DNA from: Isoperla grammatica
Lineage: Eukaryota; Arthropoda; Insecta; Plecoptera; Perlodidae
DNA: 64,000 bases
Reading direction: 5' to 3'
Assembly (NCBI GenBank): GCA_945910005.1
Contig: CAMDTW010000611.1
Location: forward strand, 47,605 to 111,604
In this document: piece after piece, positions 34,029-45,137 of the stretch
How positions within the stretch are numbered: the stretch's first letter is position 1
Layout of the letters: each line of letters begins with the position of its first letter
The notes under the pieces: generated by a model
The model's input: only the letters and a program-made list of their open reading frames with translations
What the model was told of the DNA's origin: nothing
Database searches by the model: none
Program-made: the position numbers and the translations under genes

Positions 34029-37000
34029 AATTGGTTCCAGTTGTGTGCGGTTCTCCTGCAACCAGTCATATTGTTACTGCAAATTCGATCTTTACAAAAC
34101 CTAGAGATTTTTTGTTAGAAGAAGAAAATTTGGTACATTCTTCTAAAAATATATTTTGTCCAAAGTTGAAAGTTAGTATTGGTGATTTGGATTTAAAGGC
34201 ATCGTTAGACTCGGGGAGTGAGGTGTCGTGTATTTCAGATACGGTGTACAATGTCCTGATCAGTAAAAATAATGATATTGTTTCATTACCAGTAGTAGGG
34301 GTAACAATACTCGGGGCTACGAATCGTCGTAGTAAACGGGTGACGAAGCAAGTTTACCTATCCGTCCAATCAGGTGACATGTCATGGGATGTTGGATGTT
34401 TAGTGGTACCGGATTTAATCTGTGATATCATACTCGGTATTGATTGGTTGACAGATAATCTGGTTACTATTGACTTTTCTACCAAGGTCGTGTCGATTAA
34501 TGGCCAGTTAATAGATCACGAATTGTTGTACAATGATGTTGGAATAGGTGACAACTGTACGAATGTTGAATGTGATTATGTTGATCATACTTATGATAAC
34601 AGTGTTGGTATCGTTGTATCTTGTACTAACACAGCGGCAATCGAAGAAGACAAGGGTGTTGTGACTGTACAAGAGATTGAGACTATGGTGTCCGAACAAG
34701 TAGGTCTAGACGTCATTCAGAAATGTCAACTACAGGAACTATTGTTGGAGTATCGTCATTTGTTTTCTGATAGGCCAGGGTCAGTGACAGGCTATGAACA
34801 TCATATTAAGGTTCACGAAGGGGCATATTTTTTTGAAAAGAATTATCCTGTGCCATTTGCCTACCGGGAAGCTGTGGAAAGACAACTGAATAAAATGATA
34901 AGGCATAACATTATTGAGGAAGCTACTAGTCCCTACATAAGCCCATTAGTTGTGGTGATTAAGAAAAACAAAGCAGTGAGGTTATGTTTGGATGCTCGAC
35001 AGTTGAACACAATGTTGATACCAGAGCATGAGAGTCCGGATCCACCTGAAACTATTTTGCAAAGTTTTTCAGATTTTCAGTGGTTATCTACTATTGATCT
35101 TGTGTCGTCATATTGGCAGGTTCCATTGTCGGAGGAAAGTCGGAAATATGTGGCGTTTAAATACAATCAGAGGGTATATCAGTTTAAGGTACTTCCTTTT
35201 GGACTCAGTACTTCAGTGGCAGCATTTACTAGGTGTACTAGCTATGTATTGGGCAACGATTTGGGGGCTTTTCTAAAACCGTATGTAGATGACTTTTTGA
35301 TGGTTTCTAAGACATTTGAGGATCATTTGGTTCACATTCGCACGGTTTTTCAACGATTATCAAAAAAAAATATCACCATTAGTTTGTCCAAATCTATTTT
35401 TTGCAGGGATAAGGTGCCATTCCTGGGTCATATTTTGACTACGAATGGATTGTCTCCAGACCCTCACAAATTGTTGTTGATTCAAGATTGGCCCACACCT
35501 AAAAATGTCAAACAACTCAAAGCTTTCTTGGGTTTATGTAGTTACTACAGACGTTTTAGTAATGTTTACGCTCAATCGACTTGCATACTGCAGACATTGT
35601 TGAAGAAGGATACCAGGTGGAAATGGACAGATGATTGTAATTCAGCATTTCATGATATCAAGACATTGTTCATTAATACAGTTCACTTGAGATTTCCAAA
35701 CTTTACAAAACCGTTCTTCTTGCAATGTGATGCCAATGATAAAGGGTTAGGGGCTCAACTATTTCAAGTTGATTCTGATGGAGAATTACAGGTGATATCA
35801 ATGGCGTCAAGAGTATTACACGGTGGTGAAGTGAATTTCACTATTTCTGAGAAAGAATTGTTGGCTATAGTTTGGTCGTTACTAAAGTTTCGTATTTTTG
35901 TCCTGGGAACAGATTTGACAATTATTACTGATCACAAAGCACTTACATTCTTGCTTCAATGTAAATTGTTGTCTGGGCGTCTTACACGTTGGGTGTTGCT
36001 CTTACAAGAATTTAAGTTTAAATTGGTTCATTGTTCTGGTAAACAAAATGTTGTTGCGGATATCATTAGTCGCTTTTGTGTACAAAAAGATGGTACTATT
36101 GACGACTCGTTCTCTGGGAAGGAGGTAGTTATTGCGAAACTGAATGTGGGAATTAGTTCAGAATTGCGTAAAAAATTTCGACAATTGCCTGATTTACAGA
36201 AGAAAGATGATAAGTTTGGAATGATTTGGAGTGATATGCATACTAATGTTGGTGCTCATAGCAATTACATGATTTTCAACAACATGTTGTTCTTCAAATT
36301 GGAAAGTAGTAAGGACATTTGGCGGTTATGTATTCCACAATGTCTGGTGTCGGAAGTGATCATGAGTGTACACGAAGAGATTGGTCATTTTGGTGCTAAA
36401 AAATGTTTAATGGTGTTATTAGAGAACTTCTTTTTCAGTAATATGGCGCGATTGAATAGGAAGTTGATTGCATGTTGTGATTTATGTCAACGTACGAAAC
36501 ATGCAAATAGAACGTCACATGGCATTTTTCAGCCTATTTTGCCTACGAACATTGGTCAATTGGTGGCAACTGATATATATGGTCCATTACCTACAGGTTG
36601 TGGAGGGGTGCGATATGTACTAGTGTTCATTGATGTTTTTTCAAAGTTGGTGTCGTTGTACACGTTAAAGCAACAAACGGCTCGGGCTATTTCACAGAAA
36701 GTGACAGTTTATTTCGACACTGTGCAAATACCTGTTGCTATACTGTCTGACCACGGTACTCAATATACATCCAGGGAGTGGAATGAGACTTTGGAGGGTA
36801 AAGGGGTACGGGCACACATGTCGTCCATACGTCATCCACAATCTAATCCAGCTGAAAGGGTTATGCGTGAACTGGGTCGTATCTTTCGGGCCTATTGTTC
36901 ATGTAAACATTCATCTTGGGCTAAGTGGGTTCCTCAGTTGGAGGAGTGGTTGAATTCAACCTACCATGAAGGAACAGGGTTTTCGCCATATGAATTACAT

Positions 37001-37414
37001 TTTGGTCAAACTTTTACGCCACAGTTGATTAAGAGTATAAAATTTCCACCTCACAATTCTCCCTTAATAACTCAGGAGGCAAAGGTAATTTTAGCCAGGG
37101 AAAGGTTGAAATATAATGGGCAGAATAGGAAGAATAGGCATGAAGGTCAATTTGTCAGTAAAACATTTTTCCAAGTAGGAGAGAAGGTACTGCTCAAATC
37201 GCTTCATTTGTCAAATTTGTTTAAAAAAGAAACGAAAAAGTTTTTTCACATATTTGAAGGTCCATATATGGTTGCTGCGATTGCAGGAGACAACGCATAC
37301 GAATTGGTCACAGAAGCTGGGGTTGTAAAAGGAGTGTTTAATATTGTCAATTTAAAACGTTACCAGGAATACCCCGGTAATATAGAAGCTGAAATAGGCT
37401 TGACCCGGAATTAA
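34013..37414 (+). CDS. pol: Gypsy Pol polyprotein, copy B, with C-terminus replaced by transposon DNA
   Basis: Same enzyme as copy A: protease DSGSEVSC (Asp about residue 60), reverse transcriptase with YVDDFLMVS, RNase H (QCDANDKGLG, TDHKAL), integrase (H-H-C-C finger, ATDIYGP, SDHGTQY, HPQSNPAE) and the FEGPYMV module. The -1 frame opens at 34013 and has no ATG near its start, so translation most likely arises by frameshift from gag; the earliest near-cognate codon is TTG at 34031. A long-TIR element enters after YQE (37370) and replaces the last five residues of copy A with 15 new ones before a stop at 37412-37414. All catalytic residues survive, so the polyprotein could still work, but the transcript would have to read through 7 kb of insert. 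Confidence 0.93.
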
Positions 37415-39142
37415 TTGGTACAGAATTTTTTTTATCAGAAGTTGTTTGCTATGTATACCTACATATTCCGAAGAAAGTTTACCTCCGTCCGACCCCCCTT
37501 ATTAACGTTATTAATTAAATTGCTAAAATTAATTAATGCTTATATAATCGTTATTTTCAAAGATTTTTCTGATATTGTATATTAAATACATTAAGTAAGG
37601 CCTTTTGTAATAAGAAAAACATTGAAAACCTGTATATAGATATTTCGGCAAGCATTAATTAATTAATATCAATATAATAACATTTTTAATAAAATGGTTC
37701 CCGTGTATAATTGGTATAATGGAATATATAGTTGATAGTTGTAAATACATAAGTAAATACATATGAAACAACTGTAGAAAGTTTACCGAAATAAAAATAA
37801 TATTCGTTTGATAAATCAGCATAATTAATGAATACATTAATTACCGATTGTTTAAAAGGAATACATATTTGAATGTATGCATTATGGGTATCAAAAGAAA
37901 GCTGCCGATCCGTAAGTTTTAATATCGGTATCTCCGGGTGAATTAAAAACAAAAAAAAACACATTTTTCTTTTGGGGGGGGGGGGGGGGAGGATGCAGAT
38001 ATTTCGGCAAACGTATGAAATAAAAGCTAATACCTTGTTTTTAGGAAAAGTACCTTAACAGCACGATTAAAAAAATGTACCCTAGTGCTTTGGCCTATAT
38101 ATTCGGGTGGATGGTGGTTGGGGTGGTGGAGGGGGCGGGGGGTAAATAAAACAGGCACTTTATGAACCCATTTTAGAAGTGATCTAACCAATGATAAATG
38201 TGTGCCGCAGCGCCGTACTGGTACTTATTTGAATACCAGTTCTTACTGCCTTTTTATGTATATACATCACATTCTAGCAATAACTAGCTTGTTTCGTATG
38301 TTTTAAAATACCAGATATAAATAACATTTCAAAATATAGTCAAATAGACCCGATGTGAAATAAACTCAAATTTAGCTAAACGAACAAGTACCACTGACCC
38401 ACTTCAACAACAGAACAGTAATTTGCGTTAAAACAGTAATATAATAAGTCGAAAAAACAAGATTACTACGTCCATGGAAAACATGTTTAGCAAGACTTAA
38501 TTTTAATAAACGTCTTTAAAATGTTTGCTGGACACTAAACATTTCACCTTGTTGTCTCTTTAAACCTCTTGTAATTGGGTAAAGGTGGAGGGGAAAAGAT
38601 CATTGAGCTACAGCCCTTCTTTCTTACCACTTGCATCACTGGATCTGGCACCAATTGATGTGACGTCATAAATATGAGGTCCGGTTTCTCCGATACAAAA
38701 CTTATGGCCCGTCTACCAAGATTTAACAAAATTTGTAATATTGTCATTTTACTGCGGAATTTCTCAATGAACAGTATAACACAAAGATTTCACCCGTAAT
38801 ACCAAACAAACTTTAACGTTTAGATAAACATATAATAAGACTTACATGTTTATGCAATTCATACAAAAAAGTAAATAAGTTGTTGATATTGATTACTTGG
38901 GTATCGAATTCAGTGAGCGCAATTATTTTTGAGCCGTTCATTTGTGGAAATACAATAAAGTCGATCCTTTGCTGATTTTCCAACGACTTTCGCGCGTCTT
39001 TCGAGAGTCATCAGAGGCAACACTACCTTCAGATTATTGTGTTCCAAGGCAAGATCAAATTTTTTCTCTTGTGTATACTGTTTGGAATATAAAGCCCCAA
39101 CCGCAATTGTCGGTATCGGGATCGCAATCGCAATTTAGAAAT

Positions 39143-39382
39143 TGTTGAAATGTTATTGTTATGCCACAGCCCTCTATGATGTAATTGGGGTTTGTTCAAG
39201 GTCCACTAGATCACTTGTAGGAGTAAATCCAGTAGGCCTTGGTTTTTGTTAATATAAACTTTGTTTATAATATGTATCCATGGAAACAGTTGCTGTCAAC
39301 CATTCAGTTAATGTGGTCTTGCTTTATTTTCTCTACCAGTGTCTAATAAATCATATTCTATTCCACCTGTATAATCTCAATA
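39143..39382 (+). repeat. 5' LTR of the copia-like element (240 bp)
   Basis: TGTTG start and CAATA end, an imperfect terminal inverted repeat. Identical by eye to 42509-42748. Confidence 0.93.
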
Positions 39383-39396
39383 GGTTATGGGCCCAG
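39383..39396 (+). other. Half-tRNA(iMet) primer binding site
   Basis: GGTTATGGGCCCAG is the exact complement of the anticodon stem-loop of initiator tRNA-Met (CTGGGCCCATAACC), not of its 3' end. This is the internal or half-tRNA priming known for Drosophila copia. Confidence 0.85.
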
Positions 39397-39450
39397 GTAA
39401 TGCAAAGAATTGATTTATAGTGATCTTTAAGCAAAAACTGTTTAATAATT

Positions 39451-42400
39451 GTGGTCAATATGGCAGTGAATATATTGCAAGTTGAGAGGTTGGAAGGAGC
39501 AACCAATTTCAGTGCATGGAAATTTGGTATGAAGATGCAGCTTATACGGGAGAAATTGTGGAGATTTATTGAAGGTAACTTAAATCTTTCTTCAGAAGAT
39601 GAGATTGCATTAGACCAGCGTGCACTTGCAACTGTTTGTTTGGGTTTAAAGCCACATCTGTACATACATGTAAACTCATGTAAAACGGCCCGTGAAGCAT
39701 GGTTAAAATTAGAGTCTGCTTTCGAGGATCGAGGACTAGTGCGAAAAATTCACTTACGTCGAAAGCTGAACAGTATTACATACAAAAACTGTATTAATAT
39801 GGAGGATTACCTCAACCAAATGATGACTATTGCTCAGCAGTTAAGTGCAATAAATGCAGCGGTGACTGATGACGAGTTGGCTATAATTATCCTATCCAAC
39901 TTGCCAGACTCATTTGACCCACTTGTGATTACACTTGAAAATTGTGGCCAGGAACTGAACACTGATGTCGTCCGAGCTAAATTGCTACAAGAAGAAACAA
40001 GACGTCAACGAGGTGAGTCCATTCCTGATGAATCTGCTCTAGCTACAAAGCCATTTAATAAGTTTAAATGCTACAATTGTGGTAAAGTTGGACATTATGC
40101 TAAAGATTGTAGGTCACATCCAAAACAAAGCTCGAAAGGTGACAAACAAGACAAAAAGGATAAGCCTAAATCCACAGTTCTTTGCGCAACGGTTAATCGA
40201 AATGGACACAATGCTGAAGACTGGTGCGTTGACTCGGGAGCGACTAAGCACATGTCAAATAAAATTGAATGGTTTGATACAATCCGAGATGGTCAAGAAA
40301 CATCATTATGTATGGCCGATGGTACGACCGCTCCATCTACGGGAAATGGTGATGTCGCTGTAACAATTTCGGTTAATGGATCAATACAAGAAGCATCAAT
40401 CAAGGATGTACTATATGCTCCAACGCTCAAAACTAATCTTTTGTCGGTGGGTAAACTCACAGATAAGGACTACAAGGTTGTGTTTACCAAACATAACTGC
40501 CAGATCCATAATGAAGAAGGAAACGTCATAGCCACCGCGAGTAAAACTGGAGGGTTGTATAAGCTAGACACTCCGGAGACTAACGGTGCCATGGTAAACA
40601 TTGCTGCTGTGGGGGCCACAAACCGTGAGTACATGTTGTGGCACAGACGCCTCGCTCACCTCAGTCCTGGTGGAATGAAGCGATTAGCAGATGGTATGGC
40701 CACTGGCATAGTGATGGGACAGCCTCCTACTTCACCTTGTATAGGCTGTGCTGTGGGAAAGCAGCATCGTACCCCGTTTCCAAAAGGTAAGGCAGAACGA
40801 GCTCAAGAAAAGCTAGGCATTGTTCACTCAGACCTGTGTGGACCAATGAGCGAAGAATCCATTGGTGGAGGAAGGTATTTCTTAACATTTATTGACGACA
40901 AGACAAGATGGACCAAGTGCTACATTTTGAAGGAGAAGAGTGAAACTTACGAACGCTTCATCGAGTATCAGGCAGAAGTTGAGAACCAGAGCGGTATGAA
41001 GATCAAGATTCTGCGTTCAGACAATGGCCGTGAGTACATTAATAAATCACTATTAGGCCATTTAAGGAAATGTGGGATACGTTCTCAGACTACTGTACCA
41101 CGGAACCCAGAACAAAATGGGGTTGCCGAGCGGGCAAACAGAACGATAGTAGAGAAGGTGCGATGCATGCTTGAGGAAGCTAAACTACCTAAACGCTTCT
41201 GGGCTGAGGCAGTAAACACTGCAACCTACTTAAAGAATAGAGCACCAACAGTTGCCGTGGATAGCATTACACCGGAAGAAGCGTGGACTGGGAAGAAACC
41301 GGACCTTGCTCACCTAAGGACTTTTGGCTGCAAAGCGTATGCTCACATTCCAAAAGAAAACCGAACAAAGCTTGACGCTAAATCGTCGGAGCATATCTTT
41401 GTTGGGTACTCCGAAACCAGCAAGGGCTATCGATTGGTCAATTTTAAATCAAGAAAACTGACTATATCGAGAGATGTGATCTTCTTGGAAGATAATCAAC
41501 TAGAAGCGGAAGACAACGTGGTTGATGGTGGAAGTGGGAGCATAATCGTCTACTCGCGAGTCAATAACGAAGATGATGCAAATGTAAATGAAGAAGATAA
41601 CAATGCAGAAGTTACTGAGGAGGATGGTGTTTTTGACATCGAGAATGAACAAGAAGCCGTCTTCGAGCCAAGACGTTCACAACGGAACAGACGTCTGACA
41701 AGAATTCTTAGTGATGAGTACGTACATTTCATCGCAGACGAGCCCGAGAACCTGCAAGAAGCATTCAGTGGGAGCGAGGCTACACAATGGCAAAAGGCAG
41801 CTGACGAAGAGATGAAATCAATTGAACATAATGAGACTTGGGACCTCGTAAACTTACCAGAGGGAGCCAAAGCTATAAAATGCAAATGGGTCTTTAAACG
41901 AAAGGTCGATGCTGAAGGGAACGTGTGCCGATATAAAGCCAGGCTAGTGGCTAAAGGATACACGCAGAGAAAGGGAATAGATTACGGTCAAACCTTTTCA
42001 CCGGTCGTACGTTTCGACACCTTAAGGACAGTTCTCGCATTGGCAGCTGAGAATGACCTGGAGGTTCATCAACTAGATGTAAATACTGCATTTCTTCATG
42101 GTGAACTTTCTGATACCATTTATATGGAACAACCGGAGGGCTACATTGACCCCAAAAATGAGCAAAAGGTGTGTAAACTAAAGAAATGCTTGTATGGACT
42201 CAAACAATCGAGCCGTATATGGTATGAAAAACTTGATACCGAGTTACGTAATATTGGGCTCAAACGAAGCACAGCTGATCCATGCCTATACCATGGTACA
42301 ATAAGAAATGCAAAAATCATTGTGTGTGTTTACGTTGACGATCTTATAGTGTCATCGGAAAGCATAAACGAAATAAATCAGCTAAAGAAACAACTAGCGG

Positions 42401-42471
42401 CCAAGTTCGAAATGAAAGACATGGGACCTATTCACCACTGTCTTGGAATTAAAAATCTGGGACTCTTGTGA
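39451..42471 (+). CDS. gag-pol: Copia Gag-Pol polyprotein truncated in the reverse transcriptase
   Basis: A 1006-residue frame from ATG 39451 (a second ATG in frame at 39460). Gag: a UBN2/copia-type region (NFSAWKFGMKMQL, LKLESAFEDRG, LSNLPDSFDPLV), then a CCHC knuckle CYNCGKVGHYAKDC at about residue 207. Pol: protease WCVDSGATKHM; GAG-pre-integrase HRRLAHLS with CIGCAVGKQ; integrase SDLCGPM, RSDNGREY and PEQNGVAERANRT (D,D,E); reverse transcriptase KCKWVFKRK, ARLVAKGYTQ, QLDVNTAFLHG and the catalytic VYVDDLIVS. The frame ends shortly after MGPIHHCLGI, about 400 residues short of a normal copia polyprotein, with no RNase H. The order integrase before reverse transcriptase confirms copia. The deletion makes it non-autonomous. 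Confidence 0.94.
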   Translation: MVNMAVNILQVERLEGATNFSAWKFGMKMQLIREKLWRFIEGNLNLSSEDEIALDQRALATVCLGLKPHLYIHVNSCKTAREAWLKLESAFEDRGLVRKIHLRRKLNSITYKNCINMEDYLNQMMTIAQQLSAINAAVTDDELAIIILSNLPDSFDPLVITLENCGQELNTDVVRAKLLQEETRRQRGESIPDESALATKPFNKFKCYNCGKVGHYAKDCRSHPKQSSKGDKQDKKDKPKSTVLCATVNRNGHNAEDWCVDSGATKHMSNKIEWFDTIRDGQETSLCMADGTTAPSTGNGDVAVTISVNGSIQEASIKDVLYAPTLKTNLLSVGKLTDKDYKVVFTKHNCQIHNEEGNVIATASKTGGLYKLDTPETNGAMVNIAAVGATNREYMLWHRRLAHLSPGGMKRLADGMATGIVMGQPPTSPCIGCAVGKQHRTPFPKGKAERAQEKLGIVHSDLCGPMSEESIGGGRYFLTFIDDKTRWTKCYILKEKSETYERFIEYQAEVENQSGMKIKILRSDNGREYINKSLLGHLRKCGIRSQTTVPRNPEQNGVAERANRTIVEKVRCMLEEAKLPKRFWAEAVNTATYLKNRAPTVAVDSITPEEAWTGKKPDLAHLRTFGCKAYAHIPKENRTKLDAKSSEHIFVGYSETSKGYRLVNFKSRKLTISRDVIFLEDNQLEAEDNVVDGGSGSIIVYSRVNNEDDANVNEEDNNAEVTEEDGVFDIENEQEAVFEPRRSQRNRRLTRILSDEYVHFIADEPENLQEAFSGSEATQWQKAADEEMKSIEHNETWDLVNLPEGAKAIKCKWVFKRKVDAEGNVCRYKARLVAKGYTQRKGIDYGQTFSPVVRFDTLRTVLALAAENDLEVHQLDVNTAFLHGELSDTIYMEQPEGYIDPKNEQKVCKLKKCLYGLKQSSRIWYEKLDTELRNIGLKRSTADPCLYHGTIRNAKIIVCVYVDDLIVSSESINEINQLKKQLAAKFEMKDMGPIHHCLGIKNLGLL

Positions 42472-42508
42472 AGATATGTTTATTGTTTAGGGCTATGGCA
42501 AGTGGGAG

Positions 42509-42748
42509 TGTTGAAATGTTATTGTTATGCCACAGCCCTCTATGATGTAATTGGGGTTTGTTCAAGGTCCACTAGATCACTTGTAGGAGTAAATCCAGTA
42601 GGCCTTGGTTTTTGTTAATATAAACTTTGTTTATAATATGTATCCATGGAAACAGTTGCTGTCAACCATTCAGTTAATGTGGTCTTGCTTTATTTTCTCT
42701 ACCAGTGTCTAATAAATCATATTCTATTCCACCTGTATAATCTCAATA
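42509..42748 (+). repeat. 3' LTR of the copia-like element (240 bp)
   Basis: Same as the 5' LTR. Preceded by a GGCAAGTGGGAG purine-rich run and followed by the GAAAT duplicate. Confidence 0.93.
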
Positions 42749-43414
42749 GAAATCATAGAAGAGTTAACCTACATGGTTCTCATGGCGCTGTTCACAATAA
42801 AATCTTAATGTCGTAATGATTTAGCATAAGAAAATGTACGGTAACGATCAATATCGACCCCGATTATATGATCACGAATATGAATATGAATACGAGAATA
42901 TGGAATATGAAAAAATAAATAACAATTGCTTTGTATTTTATGGAGGGCATTGACTGCATCGTTTATACATTGGTCTAGAGACAAATCTTATGAATAGCTG
43001 CTATGCAATATGCATGCTTAGTACATCAAAAGCAAATACTAAAATACCACTGTAGTAGTTGAAGTTGATTATAATGGGCTATCAACAACAGCAAAAAAAC
43101 AAAAGATTTTAAACGAAGTGGCATGGTTATAAACGCCCTACAATCCAGTTGAACCAAACATGACTGTTGCTTGAGCAGCAAAAATAATTTTCTCACCAAC
43201 CCAATCAAGTGGCCATATTATTGGTGTGTAATTAACAAATCAAGATTCACTAAGCTTCCTACATCGGGTCAAGACAATAACCTATCATAACAGTACTTCA
43301 AGCAAAAGATGATGCCGCACGTAGAGTCATCTAACCATGAGAATTATACCATCATTGCCTGGTGAATCACTGCAATGTGAATCTTGGTAGACGGGCCTAT
43401 AATTTTGTATCGGA

Positions 43415-43667
43415 TTATATTATTGGCGGTGTTTAACGACGTACTCGACCCCTTAGGTCATATGACGTCTTCCGAATCAGGTCCATCTACATCGCGAGGT
43501 GGTCAATCGTCATAGAGGGAGTCCAGCAAGGGAGGGCAGGGACAAGTGGTAGAATAAATCATCACGGGGATAGTGGGGGTGAGGGAATATCACTGGGTCT
43601 CCTTTCGTCACCTCTTACGACCAGCAGGGTCACTCTGGGCTTATTCTAACCCAGGCCGTGACGTGTC
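43415..43667 (-). mobile_element. SINE-like insertion in the right arm of the long-TIR element
   Basis: 253 bp flanked by an exact 12-bp duplication TTTTGTATCGGA (43403-43414 and 43668-43679), absent from the left arm (about 38686-38698). On - it ends in GTCGTTAAACACCGCCAATA, a tail style I know from invertebrate SINEs. It contains a CCTCTTACGACCAGCAGGGT block on +. No clear tRNA A/B boxes were seen. Confidence 0.75.
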
Positions 43668-44531
43668 TTTTGTATCGGAGTAATCGAATCTCATATCTAT
43701 GAAGTCACATCAATTAAATTGGGTAAACATTAAAACATTAAAATTGAATTTACAAGGCGCTCTTTTACTAACCCCCCCCCCCCCCCACCCCCCTCCCCAC
43801 CAATATATTAGCCAAGTACTAGGGTACATTTTCTTTTATCGCCTTGTTACAGTACTTTTCCTAAAAACGACGTATTAATATCTTTCGATTGATACGTTTA
43901 GCGAAACATCTTCATTCCCCCCCCCCCCCCCCCCCTCCATCCCCTAGGAAAATGTTTTTTTTTACTTCTCCCGGAGATACCGATAATAAAACCCACGTAT
44001 CGGCAGCTTTCTTTTGATACCCGTAATGCATACATTCAAATATGTATTCCTTTTAAACATCGGTAATTAATGTATTCATTAATTATGCTGATTTATCATA
44101 CGAATATTAATTTTATTTCGGTAAACTTTCTACAGTAGTTTCATATGTTACTACTAATGTATTTGCAACTATCAACTATAGATTTCATAATACCAATTAT
44201 ACACGGGAACCATTTTATTAAAAATGTTATTATATTGATATTAATTAATTAACGCTTGCCGAATTATCTATATACAGGTTTTGAATGTTGTTCTTATTAC
44301 AAAAGGCCTTACTTAATGTATTTAATATACAATATCAGAAAAATCTTTGAAAATAACGATTATATAAGCATTAATTAATTTTAGCGAATTAATTAATTAC
44401 GTTAATTAGGGGGGTCGGACGGCGGTAAACTTTCTTCGGAATATGAAGGTATACATAGCATACAACTTTTGATAAAAAAAAATTCTGTACCAATTAATTC
44501 CAGGTAAAATTGCTATTTGACCGGGGTAGAA

Positions 44532-45137
44532 CCCTATCAGATACAATAAACCACAGGTCAACAATGTATTGAATCTTTTTGACAGGTGATGATTTGGTCC
44601 CTAATGTAGCCTATTGTTTTCGACTCTGTAGTAACATTGTTACTAGGATTATAGGTTGGTGTGTGTGTTTTTTTTTTAATCAACAATTTAAAATTGTTAA
44701 TTGTTGACAATTGTTGATTCTGGAAGAGGGGATTGATATCCAATTGTTAGAAGTGTATTGTACTATTAACATTGCATTGTGCTGTCATTCGGGTTTCAGG
44801 TTTCATAAACTTTCATGTTAGCATTTGAATTGAAGGGGTCAGTGAACGACATTGTTGTAGTTTACAGGTTTAGAAGGGGTGAGGCTATTTGAAGGGGTAA
44901 TGCGGTTTTCCAATTATAGATTTAAAGGGTTTATTTCTGAGTTTCGATGTTAACAAAAATATAACAAATATAGATACATTTTGTCATCTTCATTTTTTTT
45001 ATTTTTGGAAGGGGTATGATAGAACGACCTACGACCATGGAATTTTTAAAAGTGGAGAACGTTGGAGATAAATTTTTTGAAATTTTTTTATAATCTCAAT
45101 TAATAAATTCATAATATAAAAAAATTTGAAGGGGTAT
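44532..45137 (+). other. Gypsy copy B 3' internal noncoding region
   Basis: Continuation of the interrupted element, nearly identical to copy A 3298-3903. Ends in GAAGGGGTAT before the 3' LTR. Confidence 0.85.

Larger units (their letters stand above)
39143..42748 (+). mobile_element. Ty1/copia-like retrotransposon, internally deleted
   Basis: Two 240-bp LTRs (39143-39382 and 42509-42748; TGTTGAAATG...CTCAATA) look identical. GAAAT is duplicated at 39138-39142 and 42749-42753, the 5-bp duplication usual for copia. A primer site against the anticodon arm of initiator tRNA-Met follows the 5' LTR. One gag-pol frame fills the body but stops in the reverse transcriptase, so RNase H is missing. 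It sits in the loop of the long-TIR element. Confidence 0.94.
37370..44528. mobile_element. Long-TIR (foldback) DNA transposon with TACCCCGG ends
   Basis: The terminal 9 bp TACCCCGGT/ACCGGGGTA are perfect, and the arms continue as diverged inverted repeats: left 37370 to about 38722, right about 43380-44528. The left arm holds some 470 bp (about 38150-38640) absent from the right; the right arm holds a SINE. The 3-bp target GAA is duplicated at 37367-37369 and 44529-44531, and copy A (3295-3297) shows the empty site. The loop contains a copia-like element and a few hundred bases of unknown DNA. No transposase frame is seen, so it is non-autonomous; the superfamily is unresolved. Confidence 0.9.
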
